Positions 9,701 through 17,196 of a stretch of 50,947 nucleotides of DNA are shown here, piece after piece. The DNA comes from Verrucomicrobiaceae bacterium (GTDB taxonomy: Bacteria; Verrucomicrobiota; Verrucomicrobiia; Verrucomicrobiales; Akkermansiaceae): positions 1-50,947 of the forward strand of contig JAPOLH010000002.1 in NCBI GenBank assembly GCA_029977225.1, in the 5' to 3' direction. The stretch's first letter is position 1, and every line of letters starts with the position of its first letter. Under the pieces are notes generated by a model. It worked only from the letters and a program-made list of their open reading frames with translations. It was not told where the DNA came from and did no database searches. The position numbers and the translations under genes are program-made.

Positions 9701-9781
9701 CTCGTGGTCGAGGATGCGGGTGACGGCAATAACGGCGACCTCGCCGATTGGGCTAGGGCCGGATTTTCCACGAAGGAGTAA
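6779..9781 (+). CDS. Secreted clan GH-D (GH36/GH27-like) glycosidase with C-terminal NPCBM domain
   Basis: A 1000-residue secreted glycosidase related to GH36/GH27 alpha-galactosidases. I chose the ATG at 6779, not one further upstream, because it starts a complete signal peptide (MNKTTLTTLAALGLTIV, cleavage near CHA-AP). Residues about 20-235 are the beta-rich N-domain. The TIM barrel begins near 240 with GYCTWYSQPHGG and YVQIDDYWQDG. FLKLDGLW places the likely nucleophile at Asp394, and DAMRVGPDNGPDW is the candidate acid region. A C-terminal beta domain follows, and the last 150 residues are an NPCBM-type carbohydrate-binding module (GGERFERGIGTHANS). Exact specificity cannot be read; alpha-galactosidase is the default for the clan, but the fucose context leaves other alpha-linked sugars open. 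A distant paralogue without NPCBM is at 38413-40809. Confidence 0.82.
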   Translation: MNKTTLTTLAALGLTIVAPCHAAPVASVSNAAIEARFENGELIIESKQAGPAKLVSRPLDGQATATVQGTALRLFRPDKRPLLSVTIAKNSPFALVQSMHQEPKEGTNLKNDRFLDAKLDLGIPAQKLATLGTTGLTGVDQHPGSHVFLAIADPATRRGMVAGFTTFKKADGILFSGRNGDAVTFAAQNDYGRYLLPAGKTVSGETLAIGFFADARLGLEQWADATAKVHNIRLKPRMAGYCTWYSQPHGGAGDEKNIRVVTDFAAKELAPFGFNYVQIDDYWQDGERRKGPAKVFERVNPKGPYPSGMKPSADYIRSKGLTAGIWYMPFSGDHEDPWFQDKLDWFAKNPDGTPYFTSWGGGSLDLTNPKVQDYVERIAKLTTKDWGYRFLKLDGLWTGFAAAQTYIANGYKPDDLGIATVHNPKLTPYEAYQQAFARLRKGSADGTYILGCCAPQNMRSFSGAIGNVDAMRVGPDNGPDWSTLQAGPIHGSNRYFFHNRIWHNDPDPVYIRASVPIDQARTIVSWVAMSGMLNASSEWYPNLPAERVDLLRRSLPAHNFNARPLDLFETALPQVWHVANPAQPNRHLISLFHWNAYAPGNISRTIDKLDLPAGETWVGYEYWSNTLVAPFSDRLETSIAPASCKIISLVALRPNPQILGSSRHITQGLMDLRDEAWSASKSTLSASSDVIAKDPYEVRILASGDASKAAMVTLDKASTKAGVTAEIQQRGSLVRLTLKSPDSRRISWSLKFEKTADAAIANVSVKNLAVKSAAYGRVELAWEKSNHLWIVRRDGGQPVLVDQASYVDSSPTPGREHVYEVAVWSGQKSGAPVSIKATTPSIPDLGPLPPAPEIHLSDLEPQEASAGSGQVQKDKTSVGSVLTIGGERFERGIGTHANSVITYPLKPEYRRFVAVVGLDDKQRKQKSGSVEFIVCIVREDRTLSESARSPKLTWDKAGRWHFDIPIPTGARAIQLVVEDAGDGNNGDLADWARAGFSTKE

Positions 9782-9849
9782 TTCCATCGTCCTCGCTGCT
9801 GAAGTGGTGGGCATGCCCCAGCGCACGCCCACCGCATGAGCGGATGGAA
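9782..9849 (+). terminator. Nested inverted repeat between convergent genes, candidate bidirectional terminator
   Basis: The 72-bp gap between the GH36-like stop and the AraC stop on the other strand contains two nested inverted repeats: an outer 7-bp pair (ttccatc at 9782, gatggaa at 9843) and an inner 7-bp pair (ggtgggc at 9806, gcccacc at 9827). Position and symmetry suit a bidirectional terminator. There is no clear T-run. Confidence 0.4.
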
Positions 9850-9853
9850 CAGT

Positions 9854-10753
9854 TCAGCCGTGTGGTGATCCCTTGATTTTTTTGCGCCAATTGTCCGGGG
9901 ATACGCCGTACGCTTTTTTGAAGGCGGCCGAGAGGTGAAAAGGAGAGCTGAAGCCGGAGGCATCTGCGATGGAGGCCAAGGTCTCGTCGCTCGATGCGAG
10001 GATGCGTTGTGCGCGCGAAAGTCTTGAGCGCAAGAGATACTGCCATGGCGGGATGCCGGTCTGTTCCTTGAAGATTTTTCGGAAATAGGAATACCCCACG
10101 CCGAGTTTGCACGCGAGTGCCTCGAGGTCGACCGCTTCGCCGCGGTGTGCGGCAAGGTATGCTTCGGCGCGGCGCACCACGTCGGAGAATCGCGGGCGAT
10201 TCTTGCTGGCATTGGGAAATTCCGCGCACAGGCCGAGCAGGTGATGAGCGGCGTTGGCGAGTTCGGGCACGGTGTGTGTTTGCTTGCCACTGAGCATGGC
10301 ATGCAATTTGCCAAAAACTTCTTCAATGCCGGTGGCGCCGACCTCATGAAAAACGCATTGCCGCGGATTGAGGATGCCGTCCTGGATCAATCGCCTCACC
10401 ACCCATCCATCCAGCTCCACCCATTGCTCCTTCCATCCGGTTTTGGGATCCGGGCGATAGCGGTGCCACTCGCCGGGCAGCAAAAAAAACGCCGAGCCGG
10501 AGTAAACCCGCTGCCGTCCGCGCGTCGCGGTTTCCAGCCACCCTTGGCCTTCGATCAAATGAATGATCTGAAGGGTTTGCAGGGTGCGCCCTATTTTAGG
10601 GTCAAAATCATGATCCGATGGGTGACCGGGCAGGGGATACTTCTGGCGGGAGTCAACCCGCGCGACGCCACAACCAAGGACTTTGACTCCCCAACGGGCC
10701 CGCTCCGGTGTCGATGGGATATAGATAAAATAGTCGCGCAATTTTTGGGTCAT
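9854..10753 (-). CDS. AraC-family transcriptional regulator, divergent from the rhamnose genes
   Basis: A 299-residue regulator. The N-terminal half (residues about 1-150) is a cupin-like sensor domain with HLIEGQGWLET and FFLLPGEWHRYRPD, as in RhaR/RhaS and other sugar-responsive AraC proteins. The C-terminal 100 residues hold two helix-turn-helix units (LACKLGVGYSYFRKIFKEQ and IADASGFSSPFHLSAAFKK), followed by the closing signature YGVSPDNWRKK. The ATG at 10751-10753 faces the rhamnose isomerase gene across 110 bp. This suggests that it controls rhaA, the aldolase and rhaT, with a rhamnose-type sugar as likely effector. That assignment rests on position; the effector itself cannot be read from the sequence. 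Confidence 0.88.
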   Translation of the reverse strand: MTQKLRDYFIYIPSTPERARWGVKVLGCGVARVDSRQKYPLPGHPSDHDFDPKIGRTLQTLQIIHLIEGQGWLETATRGRQRVYSGSAFFLLPGEWHRYRPDPKTGWKEQWVELDGWVVRRLIQDGILNPRQCVFHEVGATGIEEVFGKLHAMLSGKQTHTVPELANAAHHLLGLCAEFPNASKNRPRFSDVVRRAEAYLAAHRGEAVDLEALACKLGVGYSYFRKIFKEQTGIPPWQYLLRSRLSRAQRILASSDETLASIADASGFSSPFHLSAAFKKAYGVSPDNWRKKIKGSPHG

Positions 10754-10863
10754 ATTTTGTATATTAAAAAAATGTTTCAGATTCCCTCATGCGAGGCAAT
10801 GAAATAGTCTGAGAGCTTACACATCGTCATTTCGTGCATCAGCCAAACCCGCCTTCATACATC
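10754..10863. promoter_or_regulatory. Divergent araC/rhaA intergenic region with inverted-repeat operator candidate
   Basis: This AT-rich 110-bp region separates the AraC regulator from rhamnose isomerase. It contains the inverted repeat cctcatgcgagg at 10785-10796. Read on the minus strand, 10780-10793 is CGCATGAGG followed by GAATC. The same two blocks, separated by one extra base, occur upstream of the sulfatase gene near 50734. It is a reasonable binding site for the adjacent AraC protein. tatatt near 10760 could be a -10 element, but no convincing -35 was seen. Confidence 0.45.
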
Positions 10864-12114
10864 ATGAGCCAATACGAGAACGCCCGCCAGCAATACGCAT
10901 CCCTCGGTGTCGATACTGAGGCAGCTCTTCAAACTCTCGCACAAACGCCGATCTCCTTGCACTGCTGGCAAGGAGATGATGTCGGCGGGTTTGAAAAGGA
11001 TGGCTCGACGCTTTCCGGCGGCGGCATCCAGGCGACGGGCAACTATCCCGGCAAGGCCCGTACGATTGACGAACTCCGCTCCGACCTCGACAAGGCGCTC
11101 TCGCTCATTCCCGGCAAACATCGTTTGAATCTTCACGCCTGCTACGCCGATCTCTCGGGCGGCCGCGTGGATCGCGATGCCTACACGATCGCCCAATTCC
11201 AAAGTTGGGTCGATTGGTGCAAGGCGAGGGGATTGGGCATGGATTTCAACCCCAGCTACTTTTCCCACCCACTCGCATCGGACGGTCTCACGCTCACGCA
11301 TCCGGATGAAAAAATCCGCCAATTTTGGATCAACCACGGCATTGCCTGCCGCAAGATTGGCGCGGAGATCGCCAAACAGCTTGGCTCGCCGGTGGTGACG
11401 AATGTCTGGATTCCCGACGGTTCGAAGGATCTGCCCTACGACCGGAAGTCGCCGCGCGAAAGACTTGCCGCATCGCTCGATGCAATCTTTGCCGTGCCGG
11501 TCGATCGCAAGCTCAACATCGATGCGGTGGAGAGCAAACTCTTCGGCATCGGTTCGGAGAGTTATGTCGTCGGCTCGCACGAATTCTACCTTGGCTACGC
11601 GGTGAAAAACCAACTCCTCTACTGCCTCGATGCCGGGCATTTCCATCCCACCGAAAACCTCTCGGACAAAATTTCCTCCGTGTTGCAATTTGTCCCCGAG
11701 ATCCTGCTTCATGTCAGCCGCGGCGTGCGCTGGGACAGCGACCATGTCGTGTTGATGGACGATCCCACGCGCGCGATCATGGAGGAGCTTGTACGCGGCG
11801 GCTTCCTTGGTCGCACGCACATCGGCCTCGATTTCTTCGATGCCAGCATCAACCGCATCGCCGCATGGGTCATCGGCACCCGCTCGACGATCAAGTCCCT
11901 GCTCGCCGCCTTGCTCGAGCCGGCCGCGCTGCTGCGCGAGGCTGAGAACGCCGGTGATTTCACCACCCGCCTTGCGCTGCTGGAAGAGTCAAAGACCCTG
12001 CCGCTCGGCGCCGTTTGGCAGGAACACTGCCGCCGCCAAAATGTCCCCGGCGATGCTTCGTGGATCGCCGAGGTCAAGAACTACGAAAAGCAGGTGCTGG
12101 CAAAGCGCGCATGA
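10864..12114 (+). CDS. rhaA: L-rhamnose isomerase
   Basis: Cytoplasmic metal-dependent isomerase converting L-rhamnose to L-rhamnulose; some family members also accept other deoxy or rare sugars. The 416 residues match the length of E. coli RhaA (419) and are closely similar throughout: [91 protein letters not shown] and [20 protein letters not shown]. These include the conserved Glu, Asp and His metal ligands. I chose ATG 10864 (context ATCATG) rather than an upstream GTG because it matches the family N-terminus. It is the first gene of the rhamnose set; the aldolase starts 54 bp downstream. Confidence 0.96.
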   Translation: MSQYENARQQYASLGVDTEAALQTLAQTPISLHCWQGDDVGGFEKDGSTLSGGGIQATGNYPGKARTIDELRSDLDKALSLIPGKHRLNLHACYADLSGGRVDRDAYTIAQFQSWVDWCKARGLGMDFNPSYFSHPLASDGLTLTHPDEKIRQFWINHGIACRKIGAEIAKQLGSPVVTNVWIPDGSKDLPYDRKSPRERLAASLDAIFAVPVDRKLNIDAVESKLFGIGSESYVVGSHEFYLGYAVKNQLLYCLDAGHFHPTENLSDKISSVLQFVPEILLHVSRGVRWDSDHVVLMDDPTRAIMEELVRGGFLGRTHIGLDFFDASINRIAAWVIGTRSTIKSLLAALLEPAALLREAENAGDFTTRLALLEESKTLPLGAVWQEHCRRQNVPGDASWIAEVKNYEKQVLAKRA

Positions 12115-12168
12115 TCAGGCGCAAAATTTTTTAGCGAACCGCAACACCAGAAAATCCGAATTCGTTAC

Positions 12169-13461
12169 ATGAGTTTCTCCCTTCTGCATCCCAGAGACCA
12201 AATCGTCGATACCATGGCGCGGATTTACGCGCACAACATGACGACCACATCCGGCGGCAATGTCTCGGTGCGCGATGAGAATGGCGATATTTGGATCACT
12301 CCCGCACGGGTCGATAAAGGCAAGTTGCTTGCCACCGACATCGTGTGCGTGCGCGCCGATGGCACCTGCGACGGAGCACATCCGCCCTCGTCGGAACTGC
12401 CGTTCCACCTCGGCATCTATCAAGCGCGACCAGACATCCATGCCATCGTCCACGCGCATCCGGGGTCCTTGGTGAGCTTCAGCATTTGCGGGCAAGTGCC
12501 AAACACTCGGCTCTTCCCTGAGGCGTGGAATGTATGTGGCGAGGTGGCCTTCGCTCCCTACGCGTTGCCGGGCAGCAAGGCGCTTGGCGACCACATTGCC
12601 GCGCAGTTTGCCTCCAAGGCACAACCCAACTGCGTGGTGCTGGAAAACCACGGCATCGTCGTTGGTGGTCACGATCTCTCCACGGCATTTCAAAGGTTCG
12701 AGACGCTGGAGTTCACTGCAGACACCGCGATCAATGCCTGCCAACTCGGTGGCATGCGCCATCTCGACGACGCGCAACTCGCGCTGGCGGCCAAGCCGCG
12801 CAATCAACTGCCCGAACGCGCCGCCGTGCCGCTCTGCAGCCGCGGCAAAGAACTTCGCAAAGAGCTGTGCGAATTCATTCACCGGGCCTATGCCCACCGC
12901 TTGGTGACGAGCACCTGGGGGAGTTTCTCCGCGCGCGTGGATGCCGACACCTTTCTCATCACGCCCTCCTGCGTGGATCGCCGCGAGCTGACCCTCGCCG
13001 ACATCGTGATCGTGCGCGAAGGTGAACGCGAGCCGGGCCTGCTGCCGAGTCGCGTGGTGAAATTGCATCGCGCGGTTTATCGCGCCCATCCGGAGGTCAA
13101 CGCCATCGTCAACGCCCTGCCGGTGAATGGCACCGCATTTTGCGTGAGCGATTTCGCGCTCGATACCCGCACGATTCCCGAGAGCTATCTTTTCCTGAAG
13201 GATGTGAAAACGATTCCGTTCGAGCATGCCTTCGGCGACGGCGCAGAGATCGCCTCGCGCATCGGCCCCGCCAATCCGGTGGCGCTGCTCGAACACAACG
13301 GCGTGCTGGTCGCTGGTCGCACGGTGCTCGATGCCTTCGATCGCCTCGAAGTACTCGAAGCCACTGCCGCCGCGATCATCCGCGCAAGGGCGCTTGGAAA
13401 CATCCGCCCCATGTCGGATGCTGTCATTGAAGAGCTGACCACTGCCTTCGCGGGGGTCTGA
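12169..13461 (+). CDS. Tandem-domain class II aldolase (rhamnulose/fuculose-1-phosphate aldolase type)
   Basis: A 430-residue protein made of two class II aldolase/adducin domains. Such aldolases cleave L-rhamnulose- or L-fuculose-1-phosphate to dihydroxyacetone phosphate and L-lactaldehyde using zinc. The first domain (about 1-205) has the complete site: SGGNVS, catalytic-type Glu76 in PPSSELPFH, zinc ligands His95 and His97 in VHAHPGS, and His161 in ENHGIVVGG. The second domain (about 215-430) keeps the fold (TSTWGSFSARVD, VALLEHNGVLVAG) but has NALP in place of HAHP and SR in place of SE, so it has probably lost zinc binding. It sits between rhaA and rhaT, 41 bp before the latter, which points to rhamnulose-1-phosphate as substrate. 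Fuculose-1-phosphate is possible given the fucosidases nearby. Confidence 0.88.
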   Translation: MSFSLLHPRDQIVDTMARIYAHNMTTTSGGNVSVRDENGDIWITPARVDKGKLLATDIVCVRADGTCDGAHPPSSELPFHLGIYQARPDIHAIVHAHPGSLVSFSICGQVPNTRLFPEAWNVCGEVAFAPYALPGSKALGDHIAAQFASKAQPNCVVLENHGIVVGGHDLSTAFQRFETLEFTADTAINACQLGGMRHLDDAQLALAAKPRNQLPERAAVPLCSRGKELRKELCEFIHRAYAHRLVTSTWGSFSARVDADTFLITPSCVDRRELTLADIVIVREGEREPGLLPSRVVKLHRAVYRAHPEVNAIVNALPVNGTAFCVSDFALDTRTIPESYLFLKDVKTIPFEHAFGDGAEIASRIGPANPVALLEHNGVLVAGRTVLDAFDRLEVLEATAAAIIRARALGNIRPMSDAVIEELTTAFAGV

Positions 13462-13502
13462 TCCCAACATAAAACAACCCATAACCCCACCACCCACCCA
13501 CC

Positions 13503-14693
13503 ATGAATCCCATCCTCGGCGTCATTTTTCACTGGCTCGGCGGCCTCGCCTCCGGCTCTTTTTATGTTCCTTACAAGGCGGTCAGAAAATGGTCGTGGGA
13601 AACCTACTGGCTCGTTGGCGGCGTGTTTTCCTGGATCATTTGCCCCTGGCTCCTTGCGTCGATCCTGACCAAGGATGTCACCGGTGCGATCAGCAGCCAG
13701 CCTATCTCCACCTTGGCGTGGACCTATTTCTTCGGAGTGCTTTGGGGCTTCGGTGGTCTGACCTTTGGTTTGGCGATGCGTTACCTTGGAATGTCGCTCG
13801 GCATGGGCGTGGCGCTTGGCTACTGCGCCGCCTTCGGCACGCTGCTGCCGCCGATTCTCAAGACCTTCATGCCCGAGATACCGGTGGGTGAATCCATCGG
13901 CCAGATCGCGGCAACATTCCCGGGCAAAATCACGCTGCTTGGCGTCGTCGTTTGCTTGCTCGGCATCTGGGTGGCCGCGCTCGCGGGTGCCAACAAGGAA
14001 AAGGAAATGCCCGCCGAGGAGAAACAGAAATCCATCAAGGAGTTCGATTTCAAGAAGGGCCTGCTCGTCGCCACCTTCTCGGGCGTGATGAGTGCCTGCT
14101 TCAGCTTTGGTCTCACCGCGGGTGAGCCGATTGGCAAAGCCTCGGTCGCTCTGGGTACCGATGAACTTTGGTCCGGTCTGCCCAGCCTCATTGTGGTGAT
14201 GTTCGGTGGCTTCACCACCAACTTCATCTGGTGCGTGCTGCTCAACCTCAAAAATAAAACCGGCTACCAGTATCTCGCCAGCAAGGCGCGTCCGGAGCAT
14301 GCCGGATTGGTCGCCAGTGGAGGCGATCATGGCGGCGGCGGTGGCACCCCGATGAAGATCGACAAGGACGACCTTCGCATTCCGATGCTCGGAAATTATT
14401 TCTTCTCTGCGCTCGCCGGCAGCATCTGGTACTTTCAGTTTTTCTTCTACTCCATGGGACACATCCGCATGGGCGGCTCGGATCCCGATGGTTTTGGCTT
14501 CTCGTCATGGACCCTGCACATGGCATCGATCATCATTTTCTCGACAGCATGGGGTTGGATTTTCCGCGAGTGGAAGGGCTCTTCGAAAAAAACCTACACC
14601 CTCATCGTGTTGGGGATCCTGACGCTCATTCTCTCCACCATCATCATCGGCTACGGCACCTACCTCAAAGGAGTGCCTGCCGCCGGGCATTGA
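13503..14693 (+). CDS. rhaT: L-rhamnose-proton symporter
   Basis: A 396-residue inner-membrane transporter of the RhaT family, importing L-rhamnose with protons. The N-terminal segment resembles E. coli RhaT (344 residues): KAVRKWSWETYWLVGG, FSWIICPWLL, and LAMRYLGMSLGMGVALGY. About ten hydrophobic helices can be recognised. It is some 50 residues longer than the E. coli protein; the extra length includes a glycine-rich cytoplasmic loop (GGDHGGGGGTP). As the third gene after rhaA and the aldolase it completes an uptake-isomerase-aldolase module. A rhamnulokinase is missing from this set. Confidence 0.94.
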   Translation: MNPILGVIFHWLGGLASGSFYVPYKAVRKWSWETYWLVGGVFSWIICPWLLASILTKDVTGAISSQPISTLAWTYFFGVLWGFGGLTFGLAMRYLGMSLGMGVALGYCAAFGTLLPPILKTFMPEIPVGESIGQIAATFPGKITLLGVVVCLLGIWVAALAGANKEKEMPAEEKQKSIKEFDFKKGLLVATFSGVMSACFSFGLTAGEPIGKASVALGTDELWSGLPSLIVVMFGGFTTNFIWCVLLNLKNKTGYQYLASKARPEHAGLVASGGDHGGGGGTPMKIDKDDLRIPMLGNYFFSALAGSIWYFQFFFYSMGHIRMGGSDPDGFGFSSWTLHMASIIIFSTAWGWIFREWKGSSKKTYTLIVLGILTLILSTIIIGYGTYLKGVPAAGH

Positions 14694-15016
14694 GCGGCCT
14701 CTTTTATTCTAGAAGGTTCAGTCTCAGAACATCGGGCACACTTGGGCGGAGTGATGCTCGCCAAAAGCAGCATGCATTCTGCCTTGGAATGAAACCTAAA
14801 AATTGAACCAGAAGACTGAATTTGGCTTCAAATCGATGAGGGCGAAGTAAGCTCTGCCCATGGACGGCAGACCCTCCACGTGGCGGTGTTTTTTAAGCGC
14901 CAAGCCCCCGCTTTCATCCCATCATCCAAACGGATGATAGCCAAAAGGCCGATTTTATTCATGATTTCTATAGTTCACCGTTGAGTAAACTCAACTTTTG
15001 TTGAATATCCATCCGC
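14694..15016. other. Intergenic region with two hairpins
   Basis: I see no gene in these 323 bp. There is a perfect 7-bp inverted repeat at 14921-14938 (atcatcc, aaac loop, ggatgat) and a 6-bp inverted repeat at 14980-14995 (gttgag, taaa loop, ctcaac) followed by tttt. The second could end transcription from rhaT or serve as an operator for what follows. Neither assignment is firm. Confidence 0.4.
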
Positions 15017-15262
15017 GTGAAACCAATCAAATTTCCTGCCATTCTGCTCGGCCTGCTGATGCCGTTGGCGGCAAGCCGTGCCGCCGAGGTGAGGGGGCTT
15101 CGCGGCGAATTTCGGGTCAATCCGCCTGCCATCGTCCCCCTCAAACCCGCCGCTAAAGCTGTATGCATGAAGTTTATCCGCATGGAAAACAACCCCGCCA
15201 CTTGTGCGGTGGGCTCGGGCGCCCATCGTTTCCAGGCGCCTCTCACGAAAGCTCTCAAATAA
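15017..15262 (+). pseudogene. Internally deleted GH78 alpha-L-rhamnosidase remnant
   Basis: An 81-codon frame beginning with GTG. It encodes a signal peptide (PIKFPAILLGLLMPLAASRA) followed by VRGLRGEFRVNP, which resembles the first strand of GH78 alpha-L-rhamnosidases (typically LRCEYRVNPLGI). After PAIVPLKP it jumps to KFIRMENNPATCAVGSGAHRF, which resembles the extreme C-terminus of the same family (typically KFLRMEN, then AVGSG and YRF). The roughly 900-residue catalytic middle is absent. I infer one large in-frame internal deletion that fused both ends. The product would have no glycosidase activity. Its place between the rhamnose module and a fucosidase agrees with a former rhamnosidase. 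The start codon and family assignment rest on remembered family features. Confidence 0.65.
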
Positions 15263-15280
15263 ACTAGAATAGAAAAAATC

Positions 15281-17107
15281 ATGAAGAAGACCATGTTTTT
15301 GAATATCGCCACGGCCATGCTGGTCGCAGGTCTGCGTGCGGCGGATTTGTCGGCAGTGCCGCAAATCAACGAAACCAAAGAGCAACGCGATGAGCGGATG
15401 CTGTGGTTCCGCGATGCGAAGTTCGGAATGTTCATCCACTGGGGGCCTTGCTCGGTCGCGCAGAAGGAAATCGGTTGGGGGCGCAATGCCAACCGCCCGT
15501 GGGACATCAACGGCATTCAAATCCCGCGCACAGAAGATCCCGAGTACGACAACTTATACAAAAAGTTCAACCCCACCAAATACAACGCCGATAAGTGGGT
15601 GCGCTTCGCGAAGGAATCGGGCATGAAGTACATGGTGCTGATCGCCAAACACCACGACGGATTCTCGATGTTCGATTCGAAGCTGACCGATTACAAAATC
15701 ACCTCGTCCCCTTACCGCAAAGACATCGTCAAGCAGTTTGCCAACGCGTGCCACAAACACGGCATGAAGCTTGGTCTCTATTACTCGACCCGCGATTGGT
15801 ACCACCCGGACTATCTCGTCGGCGACAACGCGAAGTACGACGAATGGTATCGCAAACAAATCGAAGAGTTGCTCACCAACTACGGTGAGGTCGATTTGGT
15901 TTGGTTCGACCATGTCGGCGGATTTGACTGGGGTAAGTGGAAGTTTGATGAGCTCTTCTCGATGATGTACCGCTTGCAACCCAAGCTCATCGTCAACAAC
16001 CGCGCGGCGGCATTTTGCGGACCGAAAACCCCGGAAGACCGTGGCCCGGCCAGGCCGGAAATCGCAAAGGCGGCACGCGGCGATTACGATACGCCCGAAG
16101 GCCGCATCGGCGCCATGAATCTGGCACGCGATTGGGAGTCCTGCATCCACGTCGGCCAAGGTTGGTCATACCGCGGCGAGGACGGCTTCAAGGGGCCGGA
16201 GGATTGCATCAAGATGCTGGTGAGCTGCACAACCGGTGGCGGCAACCTGCTGTTGAATTTCGGTCCGCGTCCCGACGGCACCTTTGCCGAAGGTGAGGCC
16301 AAAGTTGCACACGCGATGGGCGCATGGCTCAAGAAATACGGCACCGCCATCTACGGCACGCGCGGTGGTCCGTATCGCAACGGCGGATGGGGCGGCAGTT
16401 GCCACAAGGGAGACAAGCTATTCCTCCATGTCTTTGAATGGGGAGAAAAAGGGCTGGCCTTCGACCCGCTGCCTTACAAGGTGAAATCCGCGCGAACCCT
16501 CGATGGCAAGCCGGTGGTGTTCAATCAAAACGACGAGGAGCTCAGCATTCAGCTCGAGCAGGCCGCCCGCGACACGCCGGTCACGGTGGTCGAGCTGACG
16601 CTGGAAAAACCGATCGAAGAAGGCACCTTTGTCGGCAATGCTCGCACAAACTCCGATGGCCTCTGGGAGTTTGGCAAGATCCTTAGTGAGAACGCCAAAT
16701 TGCAGCTCAGCAGCAGCTCGCAATATGATGTGGCTGCCGATCACGACAAGCTCTTCAAGGGCGAAAAATCCAAACGCGGTTACGCATTCCACACCGGCGA
16801 CGAAAAAACCCCCTGGGCCAAGGTCGACATCGGAATGGTCAAAAACGTCAAGGCAGTCGTCATTGAGAATCGTCCCGGCGAAAAACGCACCGAAGGCCTG
16901 ATCCTTTCCACTTCGGAAGACGGAGTGAACTGGGAGAAATCGTGGCATGCCATCAAGTGGGAGCCGCGGTGGATTGTGCCGATCACGCGCTTCCATGCAG
17001 GCATCAATGCCCCCGGTCGTCCGGTGCGTTACCTGAAACTTGAAACCACCGGAGATAAACCTCGCGCGCTGATCCTCAACCGCTTGACTGTTTACGGCGA
17101 CGAATGA
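15281..17107 (+). CDS. Secreted GH29 alpha-L-fucosidase with C-terminal discoidin-like domain
   Basis: A 608-residue alpha-L-fucosidase. The signal peptide MKKTMFLNIATAMLVAGLRA directs export. The GH29 barrel spans about 30-380, with FRDAKFGMFIHWGP, IAKHHDGFSMF, KLGLYYSTRDWYHPD and the predicted nucleophile Asp210 in VDLVWFDHVG, ending near GGGNLLLNFGPRPDG. Residues about 460-608 form a galactose-binding-like (discoidin/CBM32-type) domain, recognisable from WAKVDIGMVKNVKAVVIENR and the closing LNRLTVYGDE. It starts 18 bp after the GH78 remnant and lies 89 bp before the esterase gene. Its substrate is probably terminal alpha-fucose on a polysaccharide; whether sulfated fucose is accepted cannot be judged. 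Confidence 0.93.
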   Translation: MKKTMFLNIATAMLVAGLRAADLSAVPQINETKEQRDERMLWFRDAKFGMFIHWGPCSVAQKEIGWGRNANRPWDINGIQIPRTEDPEYDNLYKKFNPTKYNADKWVRFAKESGMKYMVLIAKHHDGFSMFDSKLTDYKITSSPYRKDIVKQFANACHKHGMKLGLYYSTRDWYHPDYLVGDNAKYDEWYRKQIEELLTNYGEVDLVWFDHVGGFDWGKWKFDELFSMMYRLQPKLIVNNRAAAFCGPKTPEDRGPARPEIAKAARGDYDTPEGRIGAMNLARDWESCIHVGQGWSYRGEDGFKGPEDCIKMLVSCTTGGGNLLLNFGPRPDGTFAEGEAKVAHAMGAWLKKYGTAIYGTRGGPYRNGGWGGSCHKGDKLFLHVFEWGEKGLAFDPLPYKVKSARTLDGKPVVFNQNDEELSIQLEQAARDTPVTVVELTLEKPIEEGTFVGNARTNSDGLWEFGKILSENAKLQLSSSSQYDVAADHDKLFKGEKSKRGYAFHTGDEKTPWAKVDIGMVKNVKAVVIENRPGEKRTEGLILSTSEDGVNWEKSWHAIKWEPRWIVPITRFHAGINAPGRPVRYLKLETTGDKPRALILNRLTVYGDE

Positions 17108-17196
17108 TCGTCAAGCCATGGCGCTCGGTAGCATCTGGTTGAAATCAATCACGCATGCTGCCGAGCGATGTTCTGCCACCACCACACCAGATCATC

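Noticed and set aside
12115-13497. Minus-strand open frame of 460 codons opposite the class II aldolase
   Set aside because: It is antisense to a well-supported enzyme, with histidine/alanine-rich low-information sequence and no family features.
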